DNA of 11,903 bases from Lentzea sp. (GTDB lineage Bacteria > Actinomycetota > Actinomycetes > Mycobacteriales > Pseudonocardiaceae). The stretch covers positions 1 to 11,903 of the forward strand of contig JASLAV010000196.1 in assembly GCA_030146905.1 (NCBI GenBank), given 5' to 3'. Below, piece by piece: positions 6,133 through 11,903 of this stretch (positions are counted from its first letter, which is position 1; the number at the start of each line of letters is the position of its first letter). Both the position numbers and the translations under genes were made by a program. The notes beneath the pieces are model-generated. The model was given only the letters and a program-made list of their open reading frames with translations, was not told the DNA's origin and made no database searches.

Positions 6133-6930
6133 TCAGTGCCCGCCGGACTCGTGGTTCTCGCTGACGCGCTCGTGGCCGGACGGCGCCACCGGCACCTCCA
6201 GCGTCAGGGAGCCGGCCTTCTCGAACAGGAACGTGACCTTGACCGTCTGCGCGGCCACGACCTCGCGGTTCAGCTTCTTCAGCGTGCAGCGGATCTGCAG
6301 CACCTCGAGCGACTGGTCGTTCGCGGCCGACTTCGAGGTCGGCGACGCCGACGAGCCGGACGGGCGGCCGGAGGACGAGGCCGCGGACGACGACGGCGAC
6401 ACCGAGCCCGACGTCGGGGCGACCGACGAGGACGACGGCGCACCCGAGGTCACCGACACCGACGACGAAGGCGCGTTCGACGAGGACGGGGCACCCGAGG
6501 AGGGAACGCCCGACGACGGCGCGACGGAGGAGGACGAAGGCGTGGAGGTCTTCGTCGGCGCGTGCGAGGCGTCGTACTCGGCCCGCAGCGCGAACTGCGC
6601 CGGGATGTCCTTCGCGCCCGCGATCTCGGCCTCGCCCTCCGCGGCGTCCGACTTGATCGACAGCAGCTTGTCCGGCGTCGAGCCGGAGTTCGCGATGACG
6701 AACGTCAGCGGCACGTCCTCGCCGTCCTTGTAGCGGTTGCCGTCCGGCGGGAACGCCAGCATGGCGTTGCGCACCGCGATCGGTCCGGCGTTGCCGCTCG
6801 CACCGTCGACGGCGGCGACCTGGTTGCCGGTCTGGGTGACCTGACCGGCGCTGCAGCCGACCGCCGCCAGGCCGAGGCCTGCGGCCAGCGCTGCCGTCAC
6901 GATCAACCGGCGAGACACTCCTGAGTTCAC
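6133..6930 (-). CDS. LpqE-like secreted lipoprotein with Ser-rich insert
   Basis: A 265-residue lipoprotein starting at GTG 6930, with GGAAGGA 10 nt upstream (an inner GTG at 6918 is an alternative). An SRR n-region, a hydrophobic Ala/Leu/Gly stretch (9-24) and the lipobox LAAVGC give C26 as the lipidated residue, so it is anchored outside the cytoplasmic membrane. Residues about 50-123 are an immunoglobulin-like beta domain with an NRYKDGEDVPLTFVIANSG segment. It is interrupted by a Ser/Ala/Pro stretch at about 126-202, and beta strands resume at 205-248 before a short His-containing tail (H253, H260, H265). The slot between radA and carD is that of M. tuberculosis lpqE (Rv3584), and the N-terminal domain agrees. 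The function of that family is unclear. The reading frame continues upstream to 7026, but that extension would lie at or before the predicted transcript start. Confidence 0.85.
   Translation of the reverse strand: MNSGVSRRLIVTAALAAGLGLAAVGCSAGQVTQTGNQVAAVDGASGNAGPIAVRNAMLAFPPDGNRYKDGEDVPLTFVIANSGSTPDKLLSIKSDAAEGEAEIAGAKDIPAQFALRAEYDASHAPTKTSTPSSSSVAPSSGVPSSGAPSSSNAPSSSVSVTSGAPSSSSVAPTSGSVSPSSSAASSSGRPSGSSASPTSKSAANDQSLEVLQIRCTLKKLNREVVAAQTVKVTFLFEKAGSLTLEVPVAPSGHERVSENHESGGH
6325..6555 (-). other. Low-complexity segment coding the Ser/Ala/Pro linker of the lipoprotein
   Basis: These 77 codons (residues 126-202) contain 36 serines, with imprecise repeats of types such as APSSS, SSSVAP and SSGVP. 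The plus strand is a run of gacgacgg/cgaggacg-type words. Such DNA is prone to slippage, so its length may vary between strains. Confidence 0.8.
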
Positions 6931-7031
6931 GGCTCCAGCGTCCTTCCTAGGGAACAACCACCAGGCAAAGAGCCTAACCGGGACCCTGGAAGAGGACGCG
7001 ACGTGGTGCCAATCGATCTTGGCCACCCCGT

Positions 7032-7060
7032 ACGTTGCACGCGAACAGGTGGTTTGTCAA
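7032..7060 (-). promoter_or_regulatory. Candidate sigma-A promoter for the LpqE-like gene
   Basis: On the minus strand a perfect TTGACA (7055-7060) is followed after 17 nt by CAACGT (7032-7037), which keeps the A and final T of TANNNT. The predicted transcript starts near 7025, about 95 nt before the GTG at 6930. That argues against translation from the ATG at 7026. Confidence 0.5.
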
Positions 7061-7124
7061 CCCCCCGCATGGCCCTGACCAGCACTAACGGATCATCGAG
7101 CGGCGTCGGAAGGGTTGCCGGACG

Positions 7125-7133
7125 TGTTAGGAT
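7125..7133 (+). promoter_or_regulatory. Candidate extended -10 promoter for carD
   Basis: TGTTAGGAT matches TGN-TANNNT. There is no good -35, as expected for an extended -10. A start near 7140 would place GAAAGGGG/AGAGGA (7143-7157) in a short leader before the ATG at 7161. Confidence 0.45.
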
Positions 7134-7160
7134 GGAGGAAGCGAAAGGGGCAGAGGACAC

Positions 7161-7649
7161 ATGGTTTTCAAGGTCGGAGAGACCGTCGTCTACCCGCACC
7201 ACGGTGCCGCTCTCATCGAAGCAATCGAGACCCGCGTTATCAAGGGCGAGGAGAAGAAGTACCTCGTTCTCAAGGTGGCGCAGGGCGACCTCACCGTTCG
7301 GGTTCCCGCTGACAACGCCGAGATCGTAGGCGTGCGCGACGTTGTCGGCCAGGAAGGGCTCGACCGGGTCTTCGAGGTCTTGCGCGCTCCCCACACCGAG
7401 GAGCCGACCAACTGGTCTCGGCGGTACAAGGCCAACCTTGAGAAGCTCGCCTCCGGCGACGTGAACAAGGTTGCGGAAGTGGTGCGCGACCTCTGGCGGC
7501 GCGAGAAGGATCGCGGGTTGTCCGCCGGCGAGAAGCGGATGCTGGCGAAGGCGCGGCAGATACTGGTCAGCGAGCTGGCACTGGCGGAGGGCACCGACGA
7601 GGACAAGGCCGAGGTCCTCCTCGACGAAGTTCTCGCCACCGCGTCGTAG
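7161..7649 (+). CDS. carD: RNA polymerase-binding transcription regulator CarD
   Basis: At 162 residues it has the same length as M. tuberculosis CarD, and the functional residues fall at identical numbers. R25 and R47 lie in the N-terminal Tudor-like domain that contacts the RNAP beta lobe. W85 wedges the minor groove at the -10 upstream edge. K125 lies in the basic DNA-contacting helix. CarD stabilises the open complex at many promoters, including rRNA promoters, and is essential in mycobacteria. The ATG start follows AGAGGA at 3 nt and GAAAGGGG at 10 nt. It is divergent from the lipoprotein gene, sharing a 230-bp promoter region, and ispD lies 42 nt downstream. The acidic C-terminal end (GTDEDKAE...) is ordinary for actinobacteria. 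Confidence 0.98.
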   Translation: MVFKVGETVVYPHHGAALIEAIETRVIKGEEKKYLVLKVAQGDLTVRVPADNAEIVGVRDVVGQEGLDRVFEVLRAPHTEEPTNWSRRYKANLEKLASGDVNKVAEVVRDLWRREKDRGLSAGEKRMLAKARQILVSELALAEGTDEDKAEVLLDEVLATAS

Positions 7650-7679
7650 TTTTCACAAAATCACATTTAGAGCATCGGA

Positions 7680-7685
7680 TACCGT
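7680..7685 (+). promoter_or_regulatory. Candidate -10 box for a leaderless ispD transcript
   Basis: TACCGT fits TANNNT and is followed by 6 nt and then ATG at 7692. Upstream is one of the most AT-rich stretches of the window (7649-7676). No clear Shine-Dalgarno precedes the ATG. Read-through from carD remains possible. Confidence 0.4.
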
Positions 7686-7691
7686 CGCGAG

Positions 7692-8384
7692 ATGAGTGTT
7701 GTCGCGCTCGTTCCTGCGGCAGGGCGGGGTGAGCGCCTGGGCTACGGGATGCCCAAGGCGCTGGTGCCGGTCAACGGCGTACCTCTGTTGACCCGTGCGG
7801 TTCGAGGCCTTTTCGATTCAGGTCACGTCCAGCACGTCGTCATCGCAGCTCCACCGTCCGATGTGGACTCAGTGCACCACGCAACCGCCTCGCTGGCCCC
7901 GGCCGGCGGGGCGGTGCACGTGCTTTCAGGGGGCGCCGAACGCACCGACTCGGTGCGCCTCGCCCTCGACCACGCGCTCCGCGTGATCCCGGACACCTCG
8001 ATCGTGCTGGTGCACGACGCTGCCCGTGCCTTCACACCTCCCCAGGTGATCGCCGCCGTCGTCGCCGCCGTGCGCGACGGGCACGACGCCGTCATTCCCG
8101 TGCTCCCCGTGGCCGACACGATCAAGCAGGTGAACGAGGTCGGAGTGGTCGTCTCCACACCTGATCGGGCCGGTCTGCGGGTCGTCCAGACGCCGCAGGG
8201 TTTCCGCGTCGAGACTCTCGAAACCGCCTATCGTTCCGGTATCACCGCAACTGATGACGCTGGTCTCGTCGAGAAGAACGGTGTCGAGGTCCACACGGTT
8301 CCCGGGCACGCGCACGCCATGAAGATCACCACCCCGTTCGACCTCGCGGTCGCGGAAGCACTGTTCAGCGGAGGCCAGGAGTGA
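7692..8384 (+). CDS. ispD: 2-C-methyl-D-erythritol 4-phosphate cytidylyltransferase IspD
   Basis: A 230-residue cytidylyltransferase, normal for the family. It couples CTP to methylerythritol phosphate, the third step of the MEP route to isoprenoids. The N-terminal nucleotide loop [11 protein letters not shown]3-PK (P8-K22) carries the expected Arg and Lys. VHDAAR at 107-112 is the metal- and substrate-binding block (followed by AF where many have P). [13 protein letters not shown] from M210 is the C-terminal signature with the catalytic-site Lys K211. It stands alone and is not fused to IspF. Its stop overlaps the ispF start by 4 nt (GTGA), so the two are translationally coupled. Confidence 0.97.
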   Translation: MSVVALVPAAGRGERLGYGMPKALVPVNGVPLLTRAVRGLFDSGHVQHVVIAAPPSDVDSVHHATASLAPAGGAVHVLSGGAERTDSVRLALDHALRVIPDTSIVLVHDAARAFTPPQVIAAVVAAVRDGHDAVIPVLPVADTIKQVNEVGVVVSTPDRAGLRVVQTPQGFRVETLETAYRSGITATDDAGLVEKNGVEVHTVPGHAHAMKITTPFDLAVAEALFSGGQE

Positions 8385-8851
8385 GGATCGGCCAGGGCGT
8401 CGACGTCCACCCGATCGAGTCAGGCCGTGAGTGCTGGATCGCCGGTCTGCTGTGGGAGGGCGTCGACGGGTGCGCCGGTCACTCCGACGGCGACGTCGCC
8501 TCCCACGCGTTGTGCGACGCACTGCTGTCCGCGGCGGGTCTCGGTGACCTGGGCGCGGTCTTCGGCACGTCGGACCCGCGGTGGTCCGGTGCGCACGGGG
8601 TGGTCCTCCTCACGGAGGTGCGCCGCCTCGTCGAGGAGGCCGGATACCGTGTGGGAAATGCCACAGTGCAGGTCATCGGCAACCAGCCGCGCATCGGCAA
8701 GCGCCGTGACGAGGCCCAGAAGGCGCTTTCCGAGGCGGTCGGCGGTCCCGTGTCGGTCGCGGGCACCACGACCGACGGACTCGGTCTCACCGGCCGCGGC
8801 GAGGGCATCGCCGCGATCGCGACGGCCCTTCTGGTCAGCGCGAACGACTAG
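8381..8851 (+). CDS. ispF: 2-C-methyl-D-erythritol 2,4-cyclodiphosphate synthase IspF
   Basis: The 156-residue product is full length. It forms the cyclic diphosphate in the fifth MEP-pathway step and works as a trimer. The zinc ligands D8 and H10 (GVDVHP) and H42 are present, as are the HSDGDV loop (34-39) and the substrate-binding stretch [14 protein letters not shown] near the C-terminus. The start is GTG at 8381, read from within the ispD stop, with GGAGG at 8370-8374 six nt upstream. Its last 17 bp (8835-8851) overlap the end of the opposing small membrane protein gene, and I see no terminator hairpin at this junction. Confidence 0.97.
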   Translation: MRIGQGVDVHPIESGRECWIAGLLWEGVDGCAGHSDGDVASHALCDALLSAAGLGDLGAVFGTSDPRWSGAHGVVLLTEVRRLVEEAGYRVGNATVQVIGNQPRIGKRRDEAQKALSEAVGGPVSVAGTTTDGLGLTGRGEGIAAIATALLVSAND

Positions 8852-9137
8852 TCCGCTGGGCCGGCACCTTCAGCACGGCGGTACCACCGTCGAGGTCCAC
8901 CCGGCTGCGCGGCGGCGCGCCGTCCCCCTCCTCGTCGCGCAGCTGCCGCTCCTCCTTGCGGAACTCGATCTCGTCGCGCTTGCCCGCCTCGAACGTCGCG
9001 CCCAGCTCCCCGATGCCGGCCGTGGACATCGGCGTGCCCTTCTTCTTCCTCCGCACGAACCGCTCGACCACGGCGAGGACGAACAGCGCCACCACCAACG
9101 CGGGTAACGACATCGCGAACAGGAACCCCAGGCTCAT
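8835..9137 (-). CDS. Small single-pass membrane protein (DUF6191-like)
   Basis: A 100-residue protein from ATG at 9137. Residues about 4-25 form one transmembrane helix ([19 protein letters not shown]), followed by a strongly basic RFVRRKKKG stop-transfer segment. A cytoplasmic part then has a [16 protein letters not shown] helix, an [15 protein letters not shown] charged helix and a terminal [12 protein letters not shown] strand. This arrangement resembles the actinobacterial family I recall as DUF6191; that name comes from memory, and no function is known to me. It is divergent from the TIR gene across 53 bp and converges on ispF with a 17-bp overlap. A GGAG lies 10 nt before the ATG. Conserved-looking ends and consistent codon bias support a real gene. 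Confidence 0.8.
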   Translation of the reverse strand: MSLGFLFAMSLPALVVALFVLAVVERFVRRKKKGTPMSTAGIGELGATFEAGKRDEIEFRKEERQLRDEEGDGAPPRSRVDLDGGTAVLKVPAQRTSRSR

Positions 9138-9145
9138 ACCTGGAC

Positions 9146-9171
9146 AACTCCGGTCACGGCAGTGTGGTTCC
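9146..9171 (-). promoter_or_regulatory. Possible ECF (SigR-type) promoter for the small membrane protein gene
   Basis: On the minus strand GGAAC (9167-9171) and GTT (9146-9148) are separated by exactly 18 nt, the spacing of the GGAAT-N18-GTT consensus of Streptomyces SigR-type sigma factors. GTT lies 8 nt before the ATG, so the transcript would be nearly leaderless. This is short and may be chance. Confidence 0.25.
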
Positions 9172-9177
9172 CGCCAC

Positions 9178-9183
9178 TACCAT
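9178..9183 (+). promoter_or_regulatory. Candidate -10 box for a leaderless TIR-gene transcript
   Basis: TACCAT is followed by 7 nt and then GTG at 9191. There is no Shine-Dalgarno in the interval, and no clear -35. It favours the start at 9191 over the in-frame GTG at 9164, which lies upstream of this box. Confidence 0.42.
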
Positions 9184-9190
9184 CACCACG

Positions 9191-10138
9191 GTGACCAAGT
9201 ACGACGTGTGCCTGTCGTTCGCCGGCGAGAACCGCAACTACGTGGACGAGGTCGCGCGGCACCTCAAGGAAATGGGACTGCGCTACTTCTACGACAACGA
9301 CGTGCAGCACGAGCTCTGGGGTGAGGAGCTCACCGAGTTCCTGGACCAGGTCTACCGCGTGGAGTCGCGCTTCTGCGTGATGTTCGTGTCGCAGGACTAC
9401 GTGCGGAAGAACTGGACGATCCACGAGCGCCGTTCCGCGCTCGCACGCGGTCTGACGGACCCGCACAAGCCGTACATCCTGCCCGCGCGGTTCGACGACA
9501 CCGAGGTGCCGGGCGTCCGTCCCAGCCTCGGCTTCCTCGACCTGCGCCGCTTCACGCCGTACCAGCTCGCCGAGATGATCGCGAAGAAGGTCGGCGTCGA
9601 ACCGGGCCCCGCGCCGCAGGGCTGGGAGTACCGGACGTTCGTGGACGTCGTGGGTCAGAGCATGCGCGCGCTCGGCGACAAGAAGCTCAACCACGAGATG
9701 GGCTTCTCCGAGAACCTGCGCACGTTCAGCACGGACACGGAGTCGCTCGACTACTTCACCGCGCGCAGCCGCAAGTTCGACGACATCGTCAACAACGTCA
9801 CGGACCTGCTGTCGGCGCAGAAGCAGCAGTGGGCGTTCGGTCCTCCCGGCCAGCCCGGCAACGCGGAGAAGATCCGCCTGCTCGCGACCCGGTTCGCGAA
9901 GAGCTACGAGGACCTCCTCGACTGGGCGGCCGACCTGCGCGGCACGGCGACCCCGGAGCGCCACCGCCCTCTCTACGAGGCGACCGCGCGGCTCGCCGAC
10001 CAGCCGCTGCGGCAGATCGAGGAGTTCGTCGAGCACTTCGCCACCGCCGCCCAGCGCGGTGCCGGTGACCTGGCGCTCGTCATCGACTACGACATGTCCG
10101 AGGTCGAGGCCGAGCTCAAAAAGGTCCAGACCACCTAG
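9191..10138 (+). CDS. TIR-domain protein with unassigned C-terminal half
   Basis: The chosen GTG at 9191 gives 315 residues beginning TKYDVCLSFAGENR, the usual opening of the domain. Residues 4-134 are a TIR domain: strand A and box 1 (YDVCLSFAGE), a YFYDND-x4-LWGEEL region, the core strand FCVMFVSQDYV, then NWTIHERRSA, in which E79 (four residues after W75) is the likely NADase glutamate, and YILPARFDDTEVPG. Bacterial TIR domains of this sort often degrade or cyclise NAD+ in anti-phage or toxin systems, while others are of unknown use. Residues about 145-315 are mostly helical with a closing acidic helix and match no family I can name; they may sense or oligomerise. No defence partner gene is adjacent. 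Only 24 nt separate it from the HAD gene. Confidence 0.87.
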   Translation: MTKYDVCLSFAGENRNYVDEVARHLKEMGLRYFYDNDVQHELWGEELTEFLDQVYRVESRFCVMFVSQDYVRKNWTIHERRSALARGLTDPHKPYILPARFDDTEVPGVRPSLGFLDLRRFTPYQLAEMIAKKVGVEPGPAPQGWEYRTFVDVVGQSMRALGDKKLNHEMGFSENLRTFSTDTESLDYFTARSRKFDDIVNNVTDLLSAQKQQWAFGPPGQPGNAEKIRLLATRFAKSYEDLLDWAADLRGTATPERHRPLYEATARLADQPLRQIEEFVEHFATAAQRGAGDLALVIDYDMSEVEAELKKVQTT

Positions 10139-10149
10139 GGTCCGGGACG

Positions 10150-10155
10150 TAGAGT
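10150..10155 (+). promoter_or_regulatory. Candidate -10 box for a leaderless HAD-gene transcript
   Basis: TAGAGT fits TANNNT and is followed by 7 nt and then GTG at 10163, all within the short gap after the TIR stop. The intervening TCGGGGG run is purine-rich, so weak conventional initiation cannot be excluded. Confidence 0.38.
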
Positions 10156-10162
10156 CGGGGGC

Positions 10163-10786
10163 GTGACGACTCGCGCTGCGCTCTTCGACTTCTCCGGCAC
10201 GCTCTTCCGGCTCGAGCACCCCGACCTCGAGTCCAACGGCGACCTGATGCGTGCTCTCACCGCCCCCGTCGGCATCGCGGAGGGCCTGGATCCCGAGCTC
10301 GCCGACGGGTGGCTCCAGCGCGACCTCGACCCCGACGTCCACCGCTGGGTGCACGTGAAGCTGCTCACCGACTCGCTCGTGCCGAACGCCGAGGCGCTCT
10401 ACGACCAGCTCGTCCACCCCGACTCCTGGCAGCCCTACCCCGACACCAGGGCCGCGCTGGAGCACCTCGCCGACGTGCCGGTGGCCGTGGTCAGCAACAT
10501 CGCGTGGGACATCCGCGCCGTCTTCGAGAAGTACGACCTGACACACCTCGTGGACGAGTTCGTGCTGTCCTACGAAGAGGGCGTCATCAAGCCGGACCCG
10601 AAGATCTTCACCACGGCGTGCGAACGGCTGGGCGTCGACCCCCGCGACGCGGTGATGGTCGGCGACAGCGAGGAGGCGGACGGCGGAGCGGAGGCCGTCG
10701 GTTGCTCCTTCCGGCTCGTCAATCCGGTTCCGACGAGTGACCGCCCGGATGCTCTACTGGCTGTGGCCCGTACCATTCCCGTGTGA
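10163..10786 (+). CDS. HAD-superfamily hydrolase (subfamily IA-like)
   Basis: A 207-residue cytoplasmic protein with all HAD landmarks. Motif I is DFSGTL with nucleophile D9. A helical cap covers about 18-95. Motif II is VVSNI with S111, motif III is the Lys of VIKPDP (K143), and motif IV is GDSEEAD (D168, D173). Motif I is unusual in having Ser at position 11, where phosphatases carry the second Asp used as acid/base, so simple phosphatase chemistry is doubtful. The substrate is not predictable. The stop overlaps the cysS start by 4 nt (GTGA), which suggests translational coupling. It lies 24 nt after the TIR gene and starts with GTG preceded by a -10-like box. Confidence 0.9.
   Translation: MTTRAALFDFSGTLFRLEHPDLESNGDLMRALTAPVGIAEGLDPELADGWLQRDLDPDVHRWVHVKLLTDSLVPNAEALYDQLVHPDSWQPYPDTRAALEHLADVPVAVVSNIAWDIRAVFEKYDLTHLVDEFVLSYEEGVIKPDPKIFTTACERLGVDPRDAVMVGDSEEADGGAEAVGCSFRLVNPVPTSDRPDALLAVARTIPV
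10771..10776 (+). promoter_or_regulatory. Candidate -10 box within the HAD gene for leaderless cysS
   Basis: TACCAT is followed by 6 nt and then the cysS GTG at 10783. It is identical to the box before the TIR gene. No Shine-Dalgarno is present in the last 20 nt before the start, so either a leaderless transcript or coupling through the GTGA overlap would be needed. Confidence 0.38.
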
Positions 10787-11903
10787 GCCTCCACATCTAC
10801 GACACCGCGAGCCGGTCCATGCGGGAGTTCCACCCGCAGGTCAACGGAACGGCGTCGATCTACGTGTGTGGGGCGACCGTGCAGGGCGTTCCGCACATCG
10901 GGCACGTCCGCAGCGGCCTGAACTTCGACGTCCTCCGCCGCTGGCTCGCCCGCGACGGCGCGGACGTCACGCTGGTCCGCAACGTCACCGACATCGACGA
11001 CAAGATCCTCACCAAGGCCGCCGACCACGGCAGGCCCTGGTGGGAGTGGGCGTACACGCACGAGCGCGCCTTCGACGACGCCTACGACGTGCTCGGCTGC
11101 CTGCCTCCGTCGTACTCGCCGCGCGCCACCGGCCACGTCACGCAGATGGTCGAGCTGATGCAGCGCCTGATCGACAAGGGTCACGCCTACGACGTCGACG
11201 GTGACGTCTACTTCGACGTGCGCTCGTTCCCCGAGTACGGCGCCCTGTCCGGCCAGCGGCTCGACTCCGTGGAGCAGGGTGAGACCGCGGTGCGCGGCAA
11301 GCGCGACCCGCGCGACTTCACGCTGTGGAAGGCCGCGAAGCCCGGTGAGCCGTCCTGGCCGACGCCGTGGGGCGACGGCAGGCCCGGCTGGCACCTGGAG
11401 TGCTCCGCCATGGCCACCACCTACCTCGGCAGCACGTTCGACATCCACGGCGGCGGGCTCGACCTGATCTTCCCGCACCACGAGAACGAGCAGGCCCAGT
11501 CACGCGCCGCCGGCGACGGCTTCGCGAACTACTGGATGCACAACTACTGGGTGACGCTGTCGGGCGAGAAGATGGCCAAGTCGCTCGGCAACACCGTCTC
11601 CATCCCCGCGATGCTTGACAAGGTCCGCGCGCAGGAGCTGCGGTACTACCTGGTCGCGCCGCACTACCGTTCGCACATCGAGTACTCGGAAGAGGCGTTG
11701 CAGGAGGCGGTGACGTCCTACGGGCGCGTCGAGTCGTTCCTGCGCCGCGCCACCGAGCGCGTCGGCCCGATCGAGCTGCGCGGCGACATGTGCCCGGACT
11801 TCGTCGTGGCGATGGACAACGACCTGAACACCCCCCAGGCCGTGGCGGCACTGCACAACAAGGTGCGCCAGGGCAACACCGCACTCGCCGACGGCGACCA
11901 CGA
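10783..11903 (+). CDS. cysS: Cysteinyl-tRNA synthetase, 3' end outside the window
   Basis: The first 373 codons are visible; the family is normally about 460-470 residues, so about 95 are missing. It is a class I synthetase charging tRNA-Cys in the cytoplasm. YVCGATVQG leads to the HIGH motif (38-41). The zinc ligands are C29, C207 (WHLEC), H232 and E236 (PHHENE). The ATP loop is KMAKS (263-267), where KMSKS is usual. The [15 protein letters not shown] form and the DFTLWK block mark CysRS and not its paralogue MshC of mycothiol synthesis, which has a different N-terminal motif. M. tuberculosis cysS (Rv3580c) directly follows ispF; here three genes separate them. The start is GTG at 10783, overlapping the HAD stop. 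Confidence 0.96.
   Translation, partial: MSLHIYDTASRSMREFHPQVNGTASIYVCGATVQGVPHIGHVRSGLNFDVLRRWLARDGADVTLVRNVTDIDDKILTKAADHGRPWWEWAYTHERAFDDAYDVLGCLPPSYSPRATGHVTQMVELMQRLIDKGHAYDVDGDVYFDVRSFPEYGALSGQRLDSVEQGETAVRGKRDPRDFTLWKAAKPGEPSWPTPWGDGRPGWHLECSAMATTYLGSTFDIHGGGLDLIFPHHENEQAQSRAAGDGFANYWMHNYWVTLSGEKMAKSLGNTVSIPAMLDKVRAQELRYYLVAPHYRSHIEYSEEALQEAVTSYGRVESFLRRATERVGPIELRGDMCPDFVVAMDNDLNTPQAVAALHNKVRQGNTALADGDH

Noticed and set aside
4841..6733. Two open frames (minus 4841-5209 and plus 6002-6733) sharing a similar peptide starting EFVSVVRSPLR
   Set aside because: The shared peptide is just the translation of the two palindromic element copies. It falls in frames opposed to radA and the lipoprotein gene, so it is not evidence for a duplicated gene.
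6931..7026. Longer lipoprotein starting at ATG 7026
   Set aside because: It would put a 32-residue extension before the signal peptide, has no ribosome site, and begins at or before the transcript start predicted from the TTGACA promoter.
9134..10546. Antisense 470-codon open frame opposite the TIR and HAD genes
   Set aside because: It spans two real genes and their gap, has no recognisable domain, and its length is explained by the lack of stops in GC-rich reverse frames.

Overview
The window reads as chromosomal DNA of a high-GC actinomycete, most likely of the Pseudonocardiaceae (Lentzea/Saccharothrix-like; the genus is inferred, not shown). The support is a very GC-rich third codon position, many GTG/TTG starts, a CarD identical to the mycobacterial protein at its key residues, and a gene order (radA, lpqE-like, carD, ispD, ispF, cysS) that matches Mycobacterium tuberculosis Rv3585 down to Rv3580c as I remember it.

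Layout. 1-2894 (+): the 3' end of otsA followed by an otsB fused to a GH15 glucosidase, closed by a perfect 15-bp hairpin terminator. 2965-4967 (-): radA and, downstream of it, an unrecognised 177-residue protein. 4968-6132: a repeat-rich island holding a DoxX-family membrane protein gene. A ~120-bp palindromic element lies on each side in opposite orientation, and a minisatellite of about eleven ~22-bp units lies just upstream of the gene. 6133-6930 (-): an LpqE-like lipoprotein with a long Ser-rich insert. 7161-8851 (+): carD, ispD, ispF. 8835-9137 (-): a small membrane protein whose 3' end overlaps ispF. 9191-11903 (+): a TIR-domain protein, a HAD-superfamily protein, and cysS, which runs off the end.

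How the genes work together. otsA/otsB-GH15 concerns trehalose synthesis and possibly turnover. CarD is a global RNA polymerase regulator. IspD and IspF are steps of the MEP isoprenoid pathway. CysRS charges tRNA-Cys and RadA acts in recombination. Compared with M. tuberculosis, the conserved block has two extra pieces: the doxX/repeat island between radA and the lipoprotein gene, and the membrane protein/TIR/HAD trio between ispF and cysS.

Most worth a second look: (i) the inverted pair of near-identical palindromic elements around doxX; (ii) the 22-bp tandem array; (iii) the stand-alone TIR protein with an unassigned C-terminal half; (iv) five genes (radA, ispD, TIR, HAD, cysS) that lack a convincing Shine-Dalgarno and carry a TANNNT hexamer 6-7 nt before the start codon, the signature of leaderless transcripts; (v) a trehalose-making phosphatase fused to a family that includes trehalases. 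No tRNA, rRNA, transposase or CRISPR array was seen.
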